The position numbers and the translations under genes were made by a program. A stretch of 7,463 bases of DNA from Acetobacteraceae bacterium (lineage in GTDB: Bacteria; Pseudomonadota; Alphaproteobacteria; Acetobacterales; Acetobacteraceae): NCBI GenBank assembly GCA_003164305.1, contig PLSZ01000258.1, forward strand, positions 10,158 to 17,620, given 5' to 3'. Below are positions 1 to 6,225 of this stretch, in pieces. Within the stretch, counting starts at the first letter, position 1. Each line of letters starts with the position of its first letter. The notes below the pieces were generated by a model that made no database searches, was not told the origin of the DNA, and was given only the letters and a program-made list of their open reading frames with translations.

Positions 1-62
1 TGACCGAGCCATCGCTCGACGCAAACCGTGCGTCTGCTGATGGCCCGGTCGAGCCGGGCCAT
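1..62. repeat. REP-like interspersed palindromic repeat (three hairpins)
   Basis: Three inverted repeats lie almost end to end: CGAGC/GCTCG at 5-9 and 14-18 (loop CATC), GACGCA/TGCGTC at 18-23 and 29-34 (loop AACCG), and a perfect TGGCCCGG/CCGGGCCA at 41-48 and 54-61 (loop TCGAG). Read on the plus strand from 40 the last palindrome gives MARSSRAMT; read on the minus strand from 62 it gives MARLDRAIS. From memory, these two strings recur in repeat-derived hypothetical proteins of alphaproteobacteria, which suggests a dispersed intergenic element rather than a gene. The element may begin left of the window. No other copy was found here by eye. The hairpins are seen directly; membership of a genome-wide family is inference. 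Confidence 0.6.
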
Positions 63-308
63 GACGATCAGGGCGATCGAGAGTCAATGTTTCGGACGCC
101 TGGTATTATGCTTCCCTTTCGACACCCGGCAACGCCCAGCCGAGAGGTGAGAAGGCGTCCATCCGCCACAAGTCGCCGTTCAGCCGGCCGGCCGCCTCTT
201 TCATCCTCGAATTCCCGAAGCGGTGTCAGATGTGCCAATAACCGCCCGGTGCAAAAGGCGGCATCCATGCACCTCGCCAGCGCTCTGACCGTTTGATCGG
301 AGACCGCT
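63..308. other. Gene-poor intergenic stretch, no convincing gene
   Basis: This stretch lies between the palindromic repeat and the stop codon of the minus-strand glycosyltransferase. Open frames exist on both strands, but none reads like a known family. The longest minus-strand candidate from an ATG (268 down to 68, 66 codons) has a GAGG only 3 nt before its start and uses codons such as TTA, AGA and two consecutive ATA that are uncommon in the neighbouring genes. No U-tract terminator is visible after the glycosyltransferase stop. It could be decayed coding sequence, but nothing shows that clearly. Confidence 0.5.
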
Positions 309-1088
309 CTAAGCCCTCGGTTCGTTCGGCCGCAACTGCATCGCCAGATCGCCGGCGAAGGTATAGCCGCCCGCGTGCGACAACTGGCTGTGGACATCGA
401 GCCAGATTTCCCCGCCCAACGCGGTCCAGCGCCGGCAAAAGGCAAAATCTTCGGACAAATAAGCGCCGCTTTCCGGGTCGATCATGCAATCGAACAACGC
501 CACCCGGTGCGGGCTGTCCTTCAGCCTGTCCTCGGCCGCCTGAACGCCACGATACCGCAACTCCGGGTGCGCCGCGCACAGCGCCAGCAAAGGTGGGCGG
601 CGCAGCATGAGGAACCCCGTGCCGGCATAGCGCACGCTGGCGAAACCATCGCGCACCGTGACCGAAGCGGTGTTCTCGCCCCCCAGCACGTAATTGAACG
701 ACGCCGCTTCGGCCGCCGGATGTCCCTCCCGCAACAGCCGCGTCAGCACCGGCCAGTTGAAGCGCTTGGTCGGATAGGCGGCGGCCGTGACCTCCGCGCC
801 GAACTCCAGCAACCGGAACACCTGCTCCGGCGCGAAGCCGATGTCGGCGTCGACGAACAGCAGATGCGTCGCGTCCGTCTCCTCCAGGAATGAGGCCATC
901 AGTTCCGCTCGCGCCCGGGTGATCAGCGCGTCGCCGCCATGCAGCCGCCAGTCGAACGGCAGACCGCGCGCCAGGCACGCCGCCTGCAACCGCAACAACG
1001 AGTTGGCGAACAGCGTCGTGACCTGACCGCCGAAGCACGGCGTCATCAACAACAATCTCGGCCGCGCCTCGCCCGAAGCGGCGCTCAT
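309..1088 (-). CDS. Glycosyltransferase-like protein, GT-A fold (DAD motif)
   Basis: A 259-residue cytosolic protein with no signal peptide or membrane segment. It opens with a short beta strand (LLLMTPCFGG, about 12-21), then a helix and ALITRARAEL (54-63), a pattern common in GT-A proteins. A central LLFVDADIGF follows, with D80 and D82 forming the DxD-type site that binds the metal and nucleotide sugar in this fold. Later come YPTKRFNW and a C-terminal SEDFAFCRRW (E213, D214) followed by DVHSQLSHAGGY. The layout resembles a family found in alphaproteobacteria and in some phages; donor and acceptor are unknown. ATG 1088 is preferred over GTG 1139 because the protein start fits the fold, although neither has a clear Shine-Dalgarno site. 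The 1088 start overlaps the stop of a small upstream ORF as ATGA. No other cell-envelope gene is adjacent, so the pathway is unassigned. Confidence 0.78.
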   Translation of the reverse strand: MSAASGEARPRLLLMTPCFGGQVTTLFANSLLRLQAACLARGLPFDWRLHGGDALITRARAELMASFLEETDATHLLFVDADIGFAPEQVFRLLEFGAEVTAAAYPTKRFNWPVLTRLLREGHPAAEAASFNYVLGGENTASVTVRDGFASVRYAGTGFLMLRRPPLLALCAAHPELRYRGVQAAEDRLKDSPHRVALFDCMIDPESGAYLSEDFAFCRRWTALGGEIWLDVHSQLSHAGGYTFAGDLAMQLRPNEPRA

Positions 1089-1174
1089 CGCCGGACGGGC
1101 GAAGGCGAACCGATGCAATCGGGCATGTCGAGCAACCACGGCATCGCGCGACCATAAGCGGCGTGCCAGGCCAT
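1085..1174 (-). CDS. Possible 29-codon upstream ORF coupled to the glycosyltransferase
   Basis: A short minus-strand frame starts at ATG 1174 (MAWHAAYGRAMPW...) and ends in a TGA that overlaps the glycosyltransferase ATG as ATGA, the usual geometry of translational coupling. This could explain why the downstream start lacks a ribosome site. Codon third positions are mostly G or C, but that is uninformative at this length. A weak GGTG lies just upstream of the ATG. The frame extends further upstream into the opposite-strand DUF3311 gene, and that part is surely not coding. The encoded peptide matches no family I recognise, and chance is a real possibility. Confidence 0.2.
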   Translation of the reverse strand: MAWHAAYGRAMPWLLDMPDCIGSPSPVRR

Positions 1175-1310
1175 GTCACCGGCGATCAGGCGAGTCCGTC
1201 GCCGCGAACGGCCCTTGACAAGACCCGCGAGTTTACGCACGCGATGAAATTTGCAAGGACGTCCCTGGGCGACGCCCCAGGAAGACACCAAGGAATCGGA
1301 GAGGAAACAG
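1089..1310. promoter_or_regulatory. Divergent intergenic region between glycosyltransferase and transporter operon
   Basis: This 222-bp region must hold the promoter for the plus-strand transporter cluster and probably that of the minus-strand glycosyltransferase. TTGACA at 1215-1220 is a perfect -35 hexamer for the plus strand, but no good -10 follows at 16-19 bp; the nearest A/T-rich segment (1244-1252) is too far. A sigma-54 site was looked for around TTTGCA at 1250-1255, but the GG expected at -24 is absent. The promoter is therefore only tentatively placed. Confidence 0.35.
1264..1281 (+). promoter_or_regulatory. Leader hairpin upstream of the DUF3311 gene
   Basis: CCTGGG at 1264-1269 pairs with CCCAGG at 1276-1281 around a 6-nt loop. 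The stem can gain a G-C pair if one C bulges. It directly follows the 8-bp palindrome GGACGTCC (1257-1264) and ends about 20 nt before the ribosome site of the DUF3311 gene, so it would sit in the mRNA leader of the transporter operon. There is no U-tract, so it is not a standard terminator. It could be an mRNA-stability or protein-binding element, or chance in GC-rich DNA. Confidence 0.35.
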
Positions 1311-1523
1311 ATGTCGGACCATGACGACGAACATCGGCCGGTGAAGCATGTGCCATGGGCGAGACTTTTGTTGCTCCTGCCGTTCATCGCGATGATGTGG
1401 GTGTCGTCCTACAACACCACCGAGCCGATGGTCGCCGGCATCCCGTTCTTCTACTGGTATCAATTGCTGTGGATCCTGGTCTCCGCCGCGATCATCGCGT
1501 TCGTCTACGCCGTGGAGCGCTGA
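1311..1523 (+). CDS. DUF3311 small membrane protein, symporter partner
   Basis: A 70-residue protein with a short His/Asp-rich cytosolic tail (SDHDDEH), a first membrane segment at about 17-33, the family signature YNTTEP...GIPFFYWYQLLW at 34-54, and a second membrane segment running to about 66. This is the DUF3311 pattern. The family's genes typically stand just before a sodium:solute symporter gene, as with YhdT and PanF in E. coli, and the protein is thought to be a small accessory subunit, with no defined activity. ATG 1311 is chosen because GAGGAAACAG directly precedes it as a strong ribosome site and the protein then begins like other family members. The stop is 3 bp before the symporter start (TGA-TCG-ATG), so the two are surely co-transcribed and probably translationally coupled. 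Confidence 0.9.
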   Translation: MSDHDDEHRPVKHVPWARLLLLLPFIAMMWVSSYNTTEPMVAGIPFFYWYQLLWILVSAAIIAFVYAVER

Positions 1524-1526
1524 TCG

Positions 1527-3065
1527 ATGCCGCTCAACCGGACCGCGCTGATCGTCTTCGTCATCCTGTTCGCGTTTGTCACGATCATCGGCTTCTTCGC
1601 CGGCCGCTGGCGCCGCGGCGACCTGAGCCAGTTGCATGAATGGGGTCTTGGCGGCCGCCGCTTCGGCACCATCGTCACCTGGTTCCTGATCGGCGGCGAT
1701 CTTTACACAGCCTATACGTTCATCGCCGTGCCCGCGCTGCTGTACGGCGCCGGCGCGATCGGCTTCTTCGCCGTGCCTTACACGATCATGGCCTATCCAA
1801 TCCTGTACATCGTGTTCCCGCGTTTATGGTCGGTGTGCCACAAGCACGGTTACGTCACCTCGGCCGATTTCGTGCGCGGCCGCTATGGCAATCGCTGGCT
1901 GGCGCTCGCGGTCGCCTGCACCGGCATCCTCGCGACGATGCCCTACATCGCGCTGCAACTGGTCGGGATGCAGGTGGTAATCGGCGCCATGGGCATCGAG
2001 ACGACCGGCTTCTTCGGCGACCTGCCATTGATCATCGCGTTCGTGATCCTCGCCGCGTTCACCTACAGTTCCGGACTGCGCGCGCCGGCGATGATCGCGG
2101 TCGTGAAGGACACGCTGATCTATATCACGGTGTTCGCCGCCATCATCGCCGTCCCCGTTCATCTGGGCGGTTTCGGCCCGATGTTCGCCGCGATTCCGAA
2201 ACCGAAACTGCTGCTCGCGGTACCAACCGGCGATTCCTGGGGAGCGTTCAGCGCTTACGCGACCCTGGCCTTCGGCTCGGCCTGCGCGCTGTTCCTTTAC
2301 CCGCACTCGATCACCGGCATCCTGAGCTCCTCCAGCGGCCGTGTCGTGCGGCGCAACGCCGCAATGCTGCCGGCCTATTCGCTGATGCTGGGCTTGTTGG
2401 CGCTGGTCGGCTTCATGGCGATCGCCATCGGCGTCTCGACGATGCCGCAATTCGCGCCAGGCTTTAAATCTTACAGCAACAACTTCTCGGTGCCCGCGCT
2501 GTTCATGGCGATGTTCCCGGACTGGTTCGTCGGTGTCGCGTTCGCCGCGATCGCCATCGGCGCGCTGGTGCCCGCGGCGATCATGTCGATCGCCACCGCC
2601 AACACCTACACCCGCAACATTTATCGGGAGTTCATCAATCCCAACTGCACCGATCAGCAGGAAAGCCAGATGGCGAAGATCGTCTCGCTGGTGATCAAGG
2701 CGGGCGCGCTGGTGTTCATCTTCTTCGTGCCGCTGCAATACGCGCTGTGGCTGCAGCTTCTGGGCGGCGTTTGGATCAGCCAGACGCTGCCGTCCGTGGT
2801 GATCGGCCTCTACACGCGGTTCTTCAACGGGTGGGCGTTGTTCCTCGGCTGGGTGGCGGGCTTCGGCACCGGCACATGGATGGTGCTGCAAAACAACTTC
2901 GCCCCGGTCTATCCGTTGAAGCTGCTCGGCACCACGTTCCCCTGCTACATCGCCATCGCGGCGCTGGTGCTGAACCTCGTCGTGGCGGGGGTGCTGTCGC
3001 TGGTGTTCAACGCGGTCGCCTCCGACAAGCACAACGATGTCACAAGGGTCGCGGATTACGTCTGA
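1527..3065 (+). CDS. mctP: Sodium:solute symporter, MctP/PanF-like monocarboxylate permease
   Basis: A 512-residue inner-membrane transporter of the SSS family, normal in length and made of about 13 hydrophobic segments. Family marks include WFLIGGDLYTAYTF in the second segment, where D58 falls where PutP carries its sodium-essential Asp55; HGYVTSADFVRGRYGNRW; and ATMPYIALQLVGMQ, typical of the MctP branch. MctP of Rhizobium takes up lactate, pyruvate and similar monocarboxylates, and PanF takes up pantothenate; the DUF3311 partner and these motifs favour MctP, but substrate cannot be read from sequence. In the segment PAAIMSIATANTYTRNIY the residues are S354-I355 where PutP has Ser340-Thr341 of the Na2 site, so one hydroxyl ligand is lost. 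No ribosome site is obvious at ATG 1527, in keeping with coupling to the gene before it. The symbol rests on family resemblance. Confidence 0.85.
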   Translation: MPLNRTALIVFVILFAFVTIIGFFAGRWRRGDLSQLHEWGLGGRRFGTIVTWFLIGGDLYTAYTFIAVPALLYGAGAIGFFAVPYTIMAYPILYIVFPRLWSVCHKHGYVTSADFVRGRYGNRWLALAVACTGILATMPYIALQLVGMQVVIGAMGIETTGFFGDLPLIIAFVILAAFTYSSGLRAPAMIAVVKDTLIYITVFAAIIAVPVHLGGFGPMFAAIPKPKLLLAVPTGDSWGAFSAYATLAFGSACALFLYPHSITGILSSSSGRVVRRNAAMLPAYSLMLGLLALVGFMAIAIGVSTMPQFAPGFKSYSNNFSVPALFMAMFPDWFVGVAFAAIAIGALVPAAIMSIATANTYTRNIYREFINPNCTDQQESQMAKIVSLVIKAGALVFIFFVPLQYALWLQLLGGVWISQTLPSVVIGLYTRFFNGWALFLGWVAGFGTGTWMVLQNNFAPVYPLKLLGTTFPCYIAIAALVLNLVVAGVLSLVFNAVASDKHNDVTRVADYV

Positions 3066-3088
3066 CCGTATGGCCGCGTGAGGCGGCG

Positions 3089-3637
3089 ATGCCGTACGCG
3101 ATTACCCTCGCGCTGGATGGCGAGGCCGCGTCGATCGTCGTTTCGATGTGGCGCGCGCTCGCCGGCCGCTGCATCAGAGATGACGCGCTCGCTCTCGGCT
3201 ACGCACCGCACCTCACGCTGGCGGTGTTCGCGGACGACGCCAACCTGACGCGCCTGCTGGACGCGACCCGGGACAACGCGGCTCGCTGGCCCGCCGAGCC
3301 CATCATCCTCTCCAGTCTGGGGATGTTTCCCGGCTCCCTGGCGGGGCTGTTCCTGGCGCCGATCGTGACCGCCACGCTGCTCGCGCGACATACGGCCCTG
3401 TCGGCATCCCTCGCCGGCGAGCCGGTCGATACGCATTACATCCCTGGGCATTGGGTCCCGCATGTCACCCTGGCCCGCGATATCACCGATCCGGCTGGCG
3501 CGGTCGCCGCGCTGGACCTGTCGCGATTGCCGTTCGATGCCACTCCGGTCGCGATGGAGCTGGTTCGCTTCCGTCCCGTCACGGTGCTCGCGCGCCAAGC
3601 CTTGATCCAGCGCGGTCAGGCAACGCCCAACAACTAA
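3089..3637 (+). CDS. 2H phosphoesterase / 2'-5' RNA ligase family protein
   Basis: A 182-residue soluble protein with the two HxT motifs that define 2H phosphoesterases: PHLTL (H41, T43) and PHVTL (H125, T127). They are 84 residues apart, and each follows a hydrophobic stretch, as in the two-lobed fold where both histidines act on 2',3'-cyclic phosphate or 2'-5' linked nucleotides. The region between has LSSLGMFPG and LFLAP, which fit the usual core strands. The physiological substrate is unknown for most bacterial members; it is not close enough to ThpR to name. ATG 3089 is chosen because GAGG at 3080-3083 is well spaced and both lobes are then complete. A longer frame upstream of it overlaps the symporter and is a shadow. 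The gene starts 23 bp after the symporter stop, so it probably shares that transcript, though no functional link is known. Confidence 0.8.
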   Translation: MPYAITLALDGEAASIVVSMWRALAGRCIRDDALALGYAPHLTLAVFADDANLTRLLDATRDNAARWPAEPIILSSLGMFPGSLAGLFLAPIVTATLLARHTALSASLAGEPVDTHYIPGHWVPHVTLARDITDPAGAVAALDLSRLPFDATPVAMELVRFRPVTVLARQALIQRGQATPNN

Positions 3638-3784
3638 GTCGGGCCATCACGAGGCCGGTACCAAGCGTCGCCCGTTAAGCGTGCTGGTCCCGCCCGCGGC
3701 CCGACCACGCCGTCCACCCTCGGCCGTCAACACTTCATCAGTACTTTCTCGCCAAACTGAGGCGGCAACCGGGAAGGCCCCACC
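3638..3784. promoter_or_regulatory. Intergenic region with inverted repeat, before hybrid kinase
   Basis: A 147-bp gap separates the phosphoesterase from the kinase. GTCGGGCC at 3638-3645 immediately after the stop is exactly complementary to GGCCCGAC at 3698-3705, with 52 nt between. AAGCGT occurs twice inside (3664-3669 and 3677-3682), and GGTACC is present. There is no U-tract, so a classical terminator is not shown. The rest, about 3706-3772, should carry the kinase promoter, but I see no convincing -35/-10 pair. GGGAAGG near 3772-3778 serves as the kinase ribosome site. Confidence 0.35.
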
Positions 3785-6187
3785 ATGCCGCTGCCCCAGC
3801 TTCGCACCGCTTTGCCCTGGCTGATCCGCCTCAGCCTCATCGCCAGTCTGTTTTGCCTCGCGCTGGCCGTGTACCTCGGCCTCGCCAGCCGCACCGGCGC
3901 GACCCAGAACGCCACGAGGGACATGGCGATGCGGGCCGACACCCTGGCCCGCCAACTCGAAGCGGACCTGACCCTGTTCGATCTGGCCTTGCACGAGGCA
4001 GCGAACCAGGCCGGCCGGGCCAACAATTCAGAGGCCGCGAAAGCCGCGTTTCCGGAACTGCCATTGACGGGTCAGTACTTAGGCTTCATGAATGTGCTCA
4101 ACGAAGTTGGCGACGTGGTCGCCGACTCCCGATCCAACGTGTCCCGGCCGGTGAACTTCGCTGGCCGGGATTATTTTCAGGATCACCAGAAGAACCCCGC
4201 CGACGTCCTGATGATCGGCCGGCCCTTCGGCACCGCGCCCAATCAGCACGCTTCGATCCCCGTCAGCCGCCGCCTGAACCGGCCCGACGGCAGCTTCGCC
4301 GGTGTTGTCGTCGCCGGGATCCACCTCGCCTGGCTCACCGACCTGTTATCCCACCCATTTCCTGGGCCGCCGGTCTCCGTCACCGTCAGGCGCGACGATG
4401 GTGTGATCCTGACGCGAGCCCCCGCCGATCCCGACGCCATCGGCCGCGGCGGCGACGCCGATCCCGTCTGGCGGAAATTCGTCCGCACCGGCCTGTCTCC
4501 CGCCGCCGATGATCCCGGCGGCATTCGTTTGTTCCGCCACCTCAATGAAATGCCTTTGGTGCTGGAACTCGCGCTGGACCGAGCCGACGTAACGTCGGGG
4601 CAACCCAACTGGCTGATCCTGCTGCCACTGCTGGCCATCGTTCCCGGCGCCTGCGTCCTCGGGCTGAGCATCGTCACGCGCCGCCTGATGCACCGCGGCG
4701 ATCAGATCGACGCCGCCGCCCGCGCCGCCAACGATGAGGACATGCGCCTGCTCGCGAGCATGAGCCACGAATTGCGCACGCCGCTGACCGGTATCCTCGG
4801 GCAGGCCGAGATGATGGCGGAAGAAGGCGGCCTGACGGACAATCAGACGAAACGGCTGAGCACCCTGACCGAGGCCGGGACGCTGATGCGAAACATCGTC
4901 AACCGGGTCATCGACGTGGCTCGCCCGGACGACCGAGCCGATGCGCCGGTCCTGGAACCCTGCGACCTGGATCATTTGGTCCACACCTGTCTCGGCATGG
5001 TCGAGGGCGAAGCCAGGCGCAAGGGTCTGCGGCTGTCCAGCGCGATCGACCCCGGCACCCCGCGCCGGCAAATGCTGGCGCGCGACCTGGTGCAACAGGT
5101 GCTGGTCAACCTGCTGATGAACGCGGTCAAATTCACCGCCGAGGGAACCGTGTCGGTGCGCGTCACCGGCGACACCACCCGCCTCTGGTTTGAGGTCTCC
5201 GACACCGGGCCGGGGATTCCCGCGCGCAAACGGCGCCGCCTGTTCCGGGAATACGACCGCCTCGATCTGCCCGATTCCCGCGCCGACGGCACTGGTCTGG
5301 GCTTGTCCATCACCGAACGCTTCGTGCACCGCATGGGCGGACGCATCGGCTCCATCGAGCGGCCCGGAGGCGGCAGCGTGTTCTGGTTCGAGTTGCCCAG
5401 TACCGAACCCGATCCCGCGGCGATCGCGGCGGCGGAGGCCGCGCATCCCGCGCCACCGCCCGAAACGCGGCACCTGCGAATTTTGCTCGCCGACGACCTG
5501 AACCTGACCCGGAGCGTGACGGCCGAGTATCTGCGCGCCGCCGGCCACGCCGTCACCGAGGTCGCGGACGGCGAGTCCGCCATCGCCGAGGTCCAGAAAC
5601 AACATTTCGACCTTGTTCTGACCGATATGCGGATGCCCATCGTCGATGGGTTGGAGGTCACGAGGCGGATCCGCGCGCTGCCCGGACACACCGGGCGAAC
5701 GCCGGTGGTGCTGGTGACCGCCGACCTCGTCGCCATCGGCCGCGGCAGGTCGGGCCAGACCGGCGTCGATGTGTGCGTGACGAAGCCGTTCACCCGCGCC
5801 GAGCTTCTGTCCGCGGTGGCCACCGCCGCGCGGCTCACCCCGGCGACCGCCGCGGACGGACGGCCCTCGTCCCAGCCCGATGAGTCCGCCCTGGCCGGGT
5901 TGCAACGCGATATGGGCGTCGCGGCGTTCGCCGCTCAGATCCAGGGCGTCTCACGCAGGATCGAGGCCCTGCTCGACTTGCTGGACGATCCCGCCACCGC
6001 CGAAAGCCCCGCCACCCGCGACGCGGTGCATGATCTCGTTGGGATCGCCGGGTTGCTGGGTCTGACCACGCTCGCGACATGCCTGCGCCAGTTCGACATC
6101 GCGACCGACCGAGGAGCTAATACGCCAGCCCTGCGCGAGGCGGCGACCGAGGCGCTACGGACCCTGCGCCGACCGGAACCGCTGTAA
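3785..6187 (+). CDS. Hybrid sensor histidine kinase with Cache-like sensor, REC and Hpt domains
   Basis: An 800-residue inner-membrane kinase. Order: membrane segment at about 9-33; periplasmic Cache/PDC-like sensor at about 34-274, with GRDYFQDH (127-134), IGRPFG and SRRLNRPDGSFAGVVVAG; second membrane segment 276-297; short linker with no HAMP; HisKA with phosphoacceptor H328 in ASMSHELRTPL; HATPase with N-box N446, DTGPGIP from D473 and DGTGLGLS from D501; receiver with acidic pair D570/D571, phosphoacceptor D614 in LTDMRMP, T645 and K667; C-terminal Hpt-like domain with H749 in AVHDLVGIAGLLG. All key receiver and kinase residues are present, so a His-Asp-His relay is plausible. The Hpt lacks the Lys that often follows the His (HxLKG becomes HDLVG). 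The ATG has a GGGAAGG site 6-8 nt upstream. The ligand and final response regulator are unknown. No regulator gene adjoins; the nearest signalling gene is the convergent diguanylate cyclase. Confidence 0.92.
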   Translation: MPLPQLRTALPWLIRLSLIASLFCLALAVYLGLASRTGATQNATRDMAMRADTLARQLEADLTLFDLALHEAANQAGRANNSEAAKAAFPELPLTGQYLGFMNVLNEVGDVVADSRSNVSRPVNFAGRDYFQDHQKNPADVLMIGRPFGTAPNQHASIPVSRRLNRPDGSFAGVVVAGIHLAWLTDLLSHPFPGPPVSVTVRRDDGVILTRAPADPDAIGRGGDADPVWRKFVRTGLSPAADDPGGIRLFRHLNEMPLVLELALDRADVTSGQPNWLILLPLLAIVPGACVLGLSIVTRRLMHRGDQIDAAARAANDEDMRLLASMSHELRTPLTGILGQAEMMAEEGGLTDNQTKRLSTLTEAGTLMRNIVNRVIDVARPDDRADAPVLEPCDLDHLVHTCLGMVEGEARRKGLRLSSAIDPGTPRRQMLARDLVQQVLVNLLMNAVKFTAEGTVSVRVTGDTTRLWFEVSDTGPGIPARKRRRLFREYDRLDLPDSRADGTGLGLSITERFVHRMGGRIGSIERPGGGSVFWFELPSTEPDPAAIAAAEAAHPAPPPETRHLRILLADDLNLTRSVTAEYLRAAGHAVTEVADGESAIAEVQKQHFDLVLTDMRMPIVDGLEVTRRIRALPGHTGRTPVVLVTADLVAIGRGRSGQTGVDVCVTKPFTRAELLSAVATAARLTPATAADGRPSSQPDESALAGLQRDMGVAAFAAQIQGVSRRIEALLDLLDDPATAESPATRDAVHDLVGIAGLLGLTTLATCLRQFDIATDRGANTPALREAATEALRTLRRPEPL

Positions 6188-6225
6188 CGCCTCGAAGCGG
6201 ACCGGCCGCGTGAGGCCGTCACGGC
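6188..6225. other. Convergent gap with overlapping palindromes
   Basis: Only 38 bp separate the stops of the kinase and the diguanylate cyclase. CGTGA/TCACG (6209-6213 and 6219-6223, loop GGCCG) and AGGCCGT/ACGGCCT (6213-6219 and 6221-6227, around a single C) overlap, so they are alternative pairings. The second runs into the cyclase stop codon at 6226-6228. The position suits a bidirectional terminator, but there is no T-run on either strand, so termination is only possible, not shown. Confidence 0.35.

Noticed and set aside
68..268. Possible 66-codon minus-strand gene after the glycosyltransferase
   Set aside because: No recognisable family, codons unlike the neighbouring genes (TTA, AGA, ATA-ATA), and a poorly spaced ribosome site.
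87..296. 69-codon plus-strand frame in the left intergenic region
   Set aside because: Arg/Ser/Pro-rich without motif or ribosome site; the frame is also open upstream through the palindromic repeat, indicating chance.
226..1179. 317-codon minus-strand frame offset from the glycosyltransferase
   Set aside because: It overlaps the glycosyltransferase in another phase and lacks motifs, whereas the chosen frame has DAD and the other GT-A landmarks.
1240..1256. Sigma-54-type promoter before the transporter operon
   Set aside because: TTTGCA is present, but the required GG about 10 bp upstream is missing.
1824..3032. 402-codon open frame on the minus strand inside the symporter
   Set aside because: Full overlap with a well-supported symporter. 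The frame is Arg/Asp/His/Gln-rich and lacks family features, as expected for an antisense shadow of GC-rich coding DNA.
4346..5905. 519-codon open frame on the minus strand inside the kinase
   Set aside because: It is antisense to recognisable HisKA, HATPase and receiver motifs. Its composition (Gly/Gln/His-rich) fits a codon-bias artefact.
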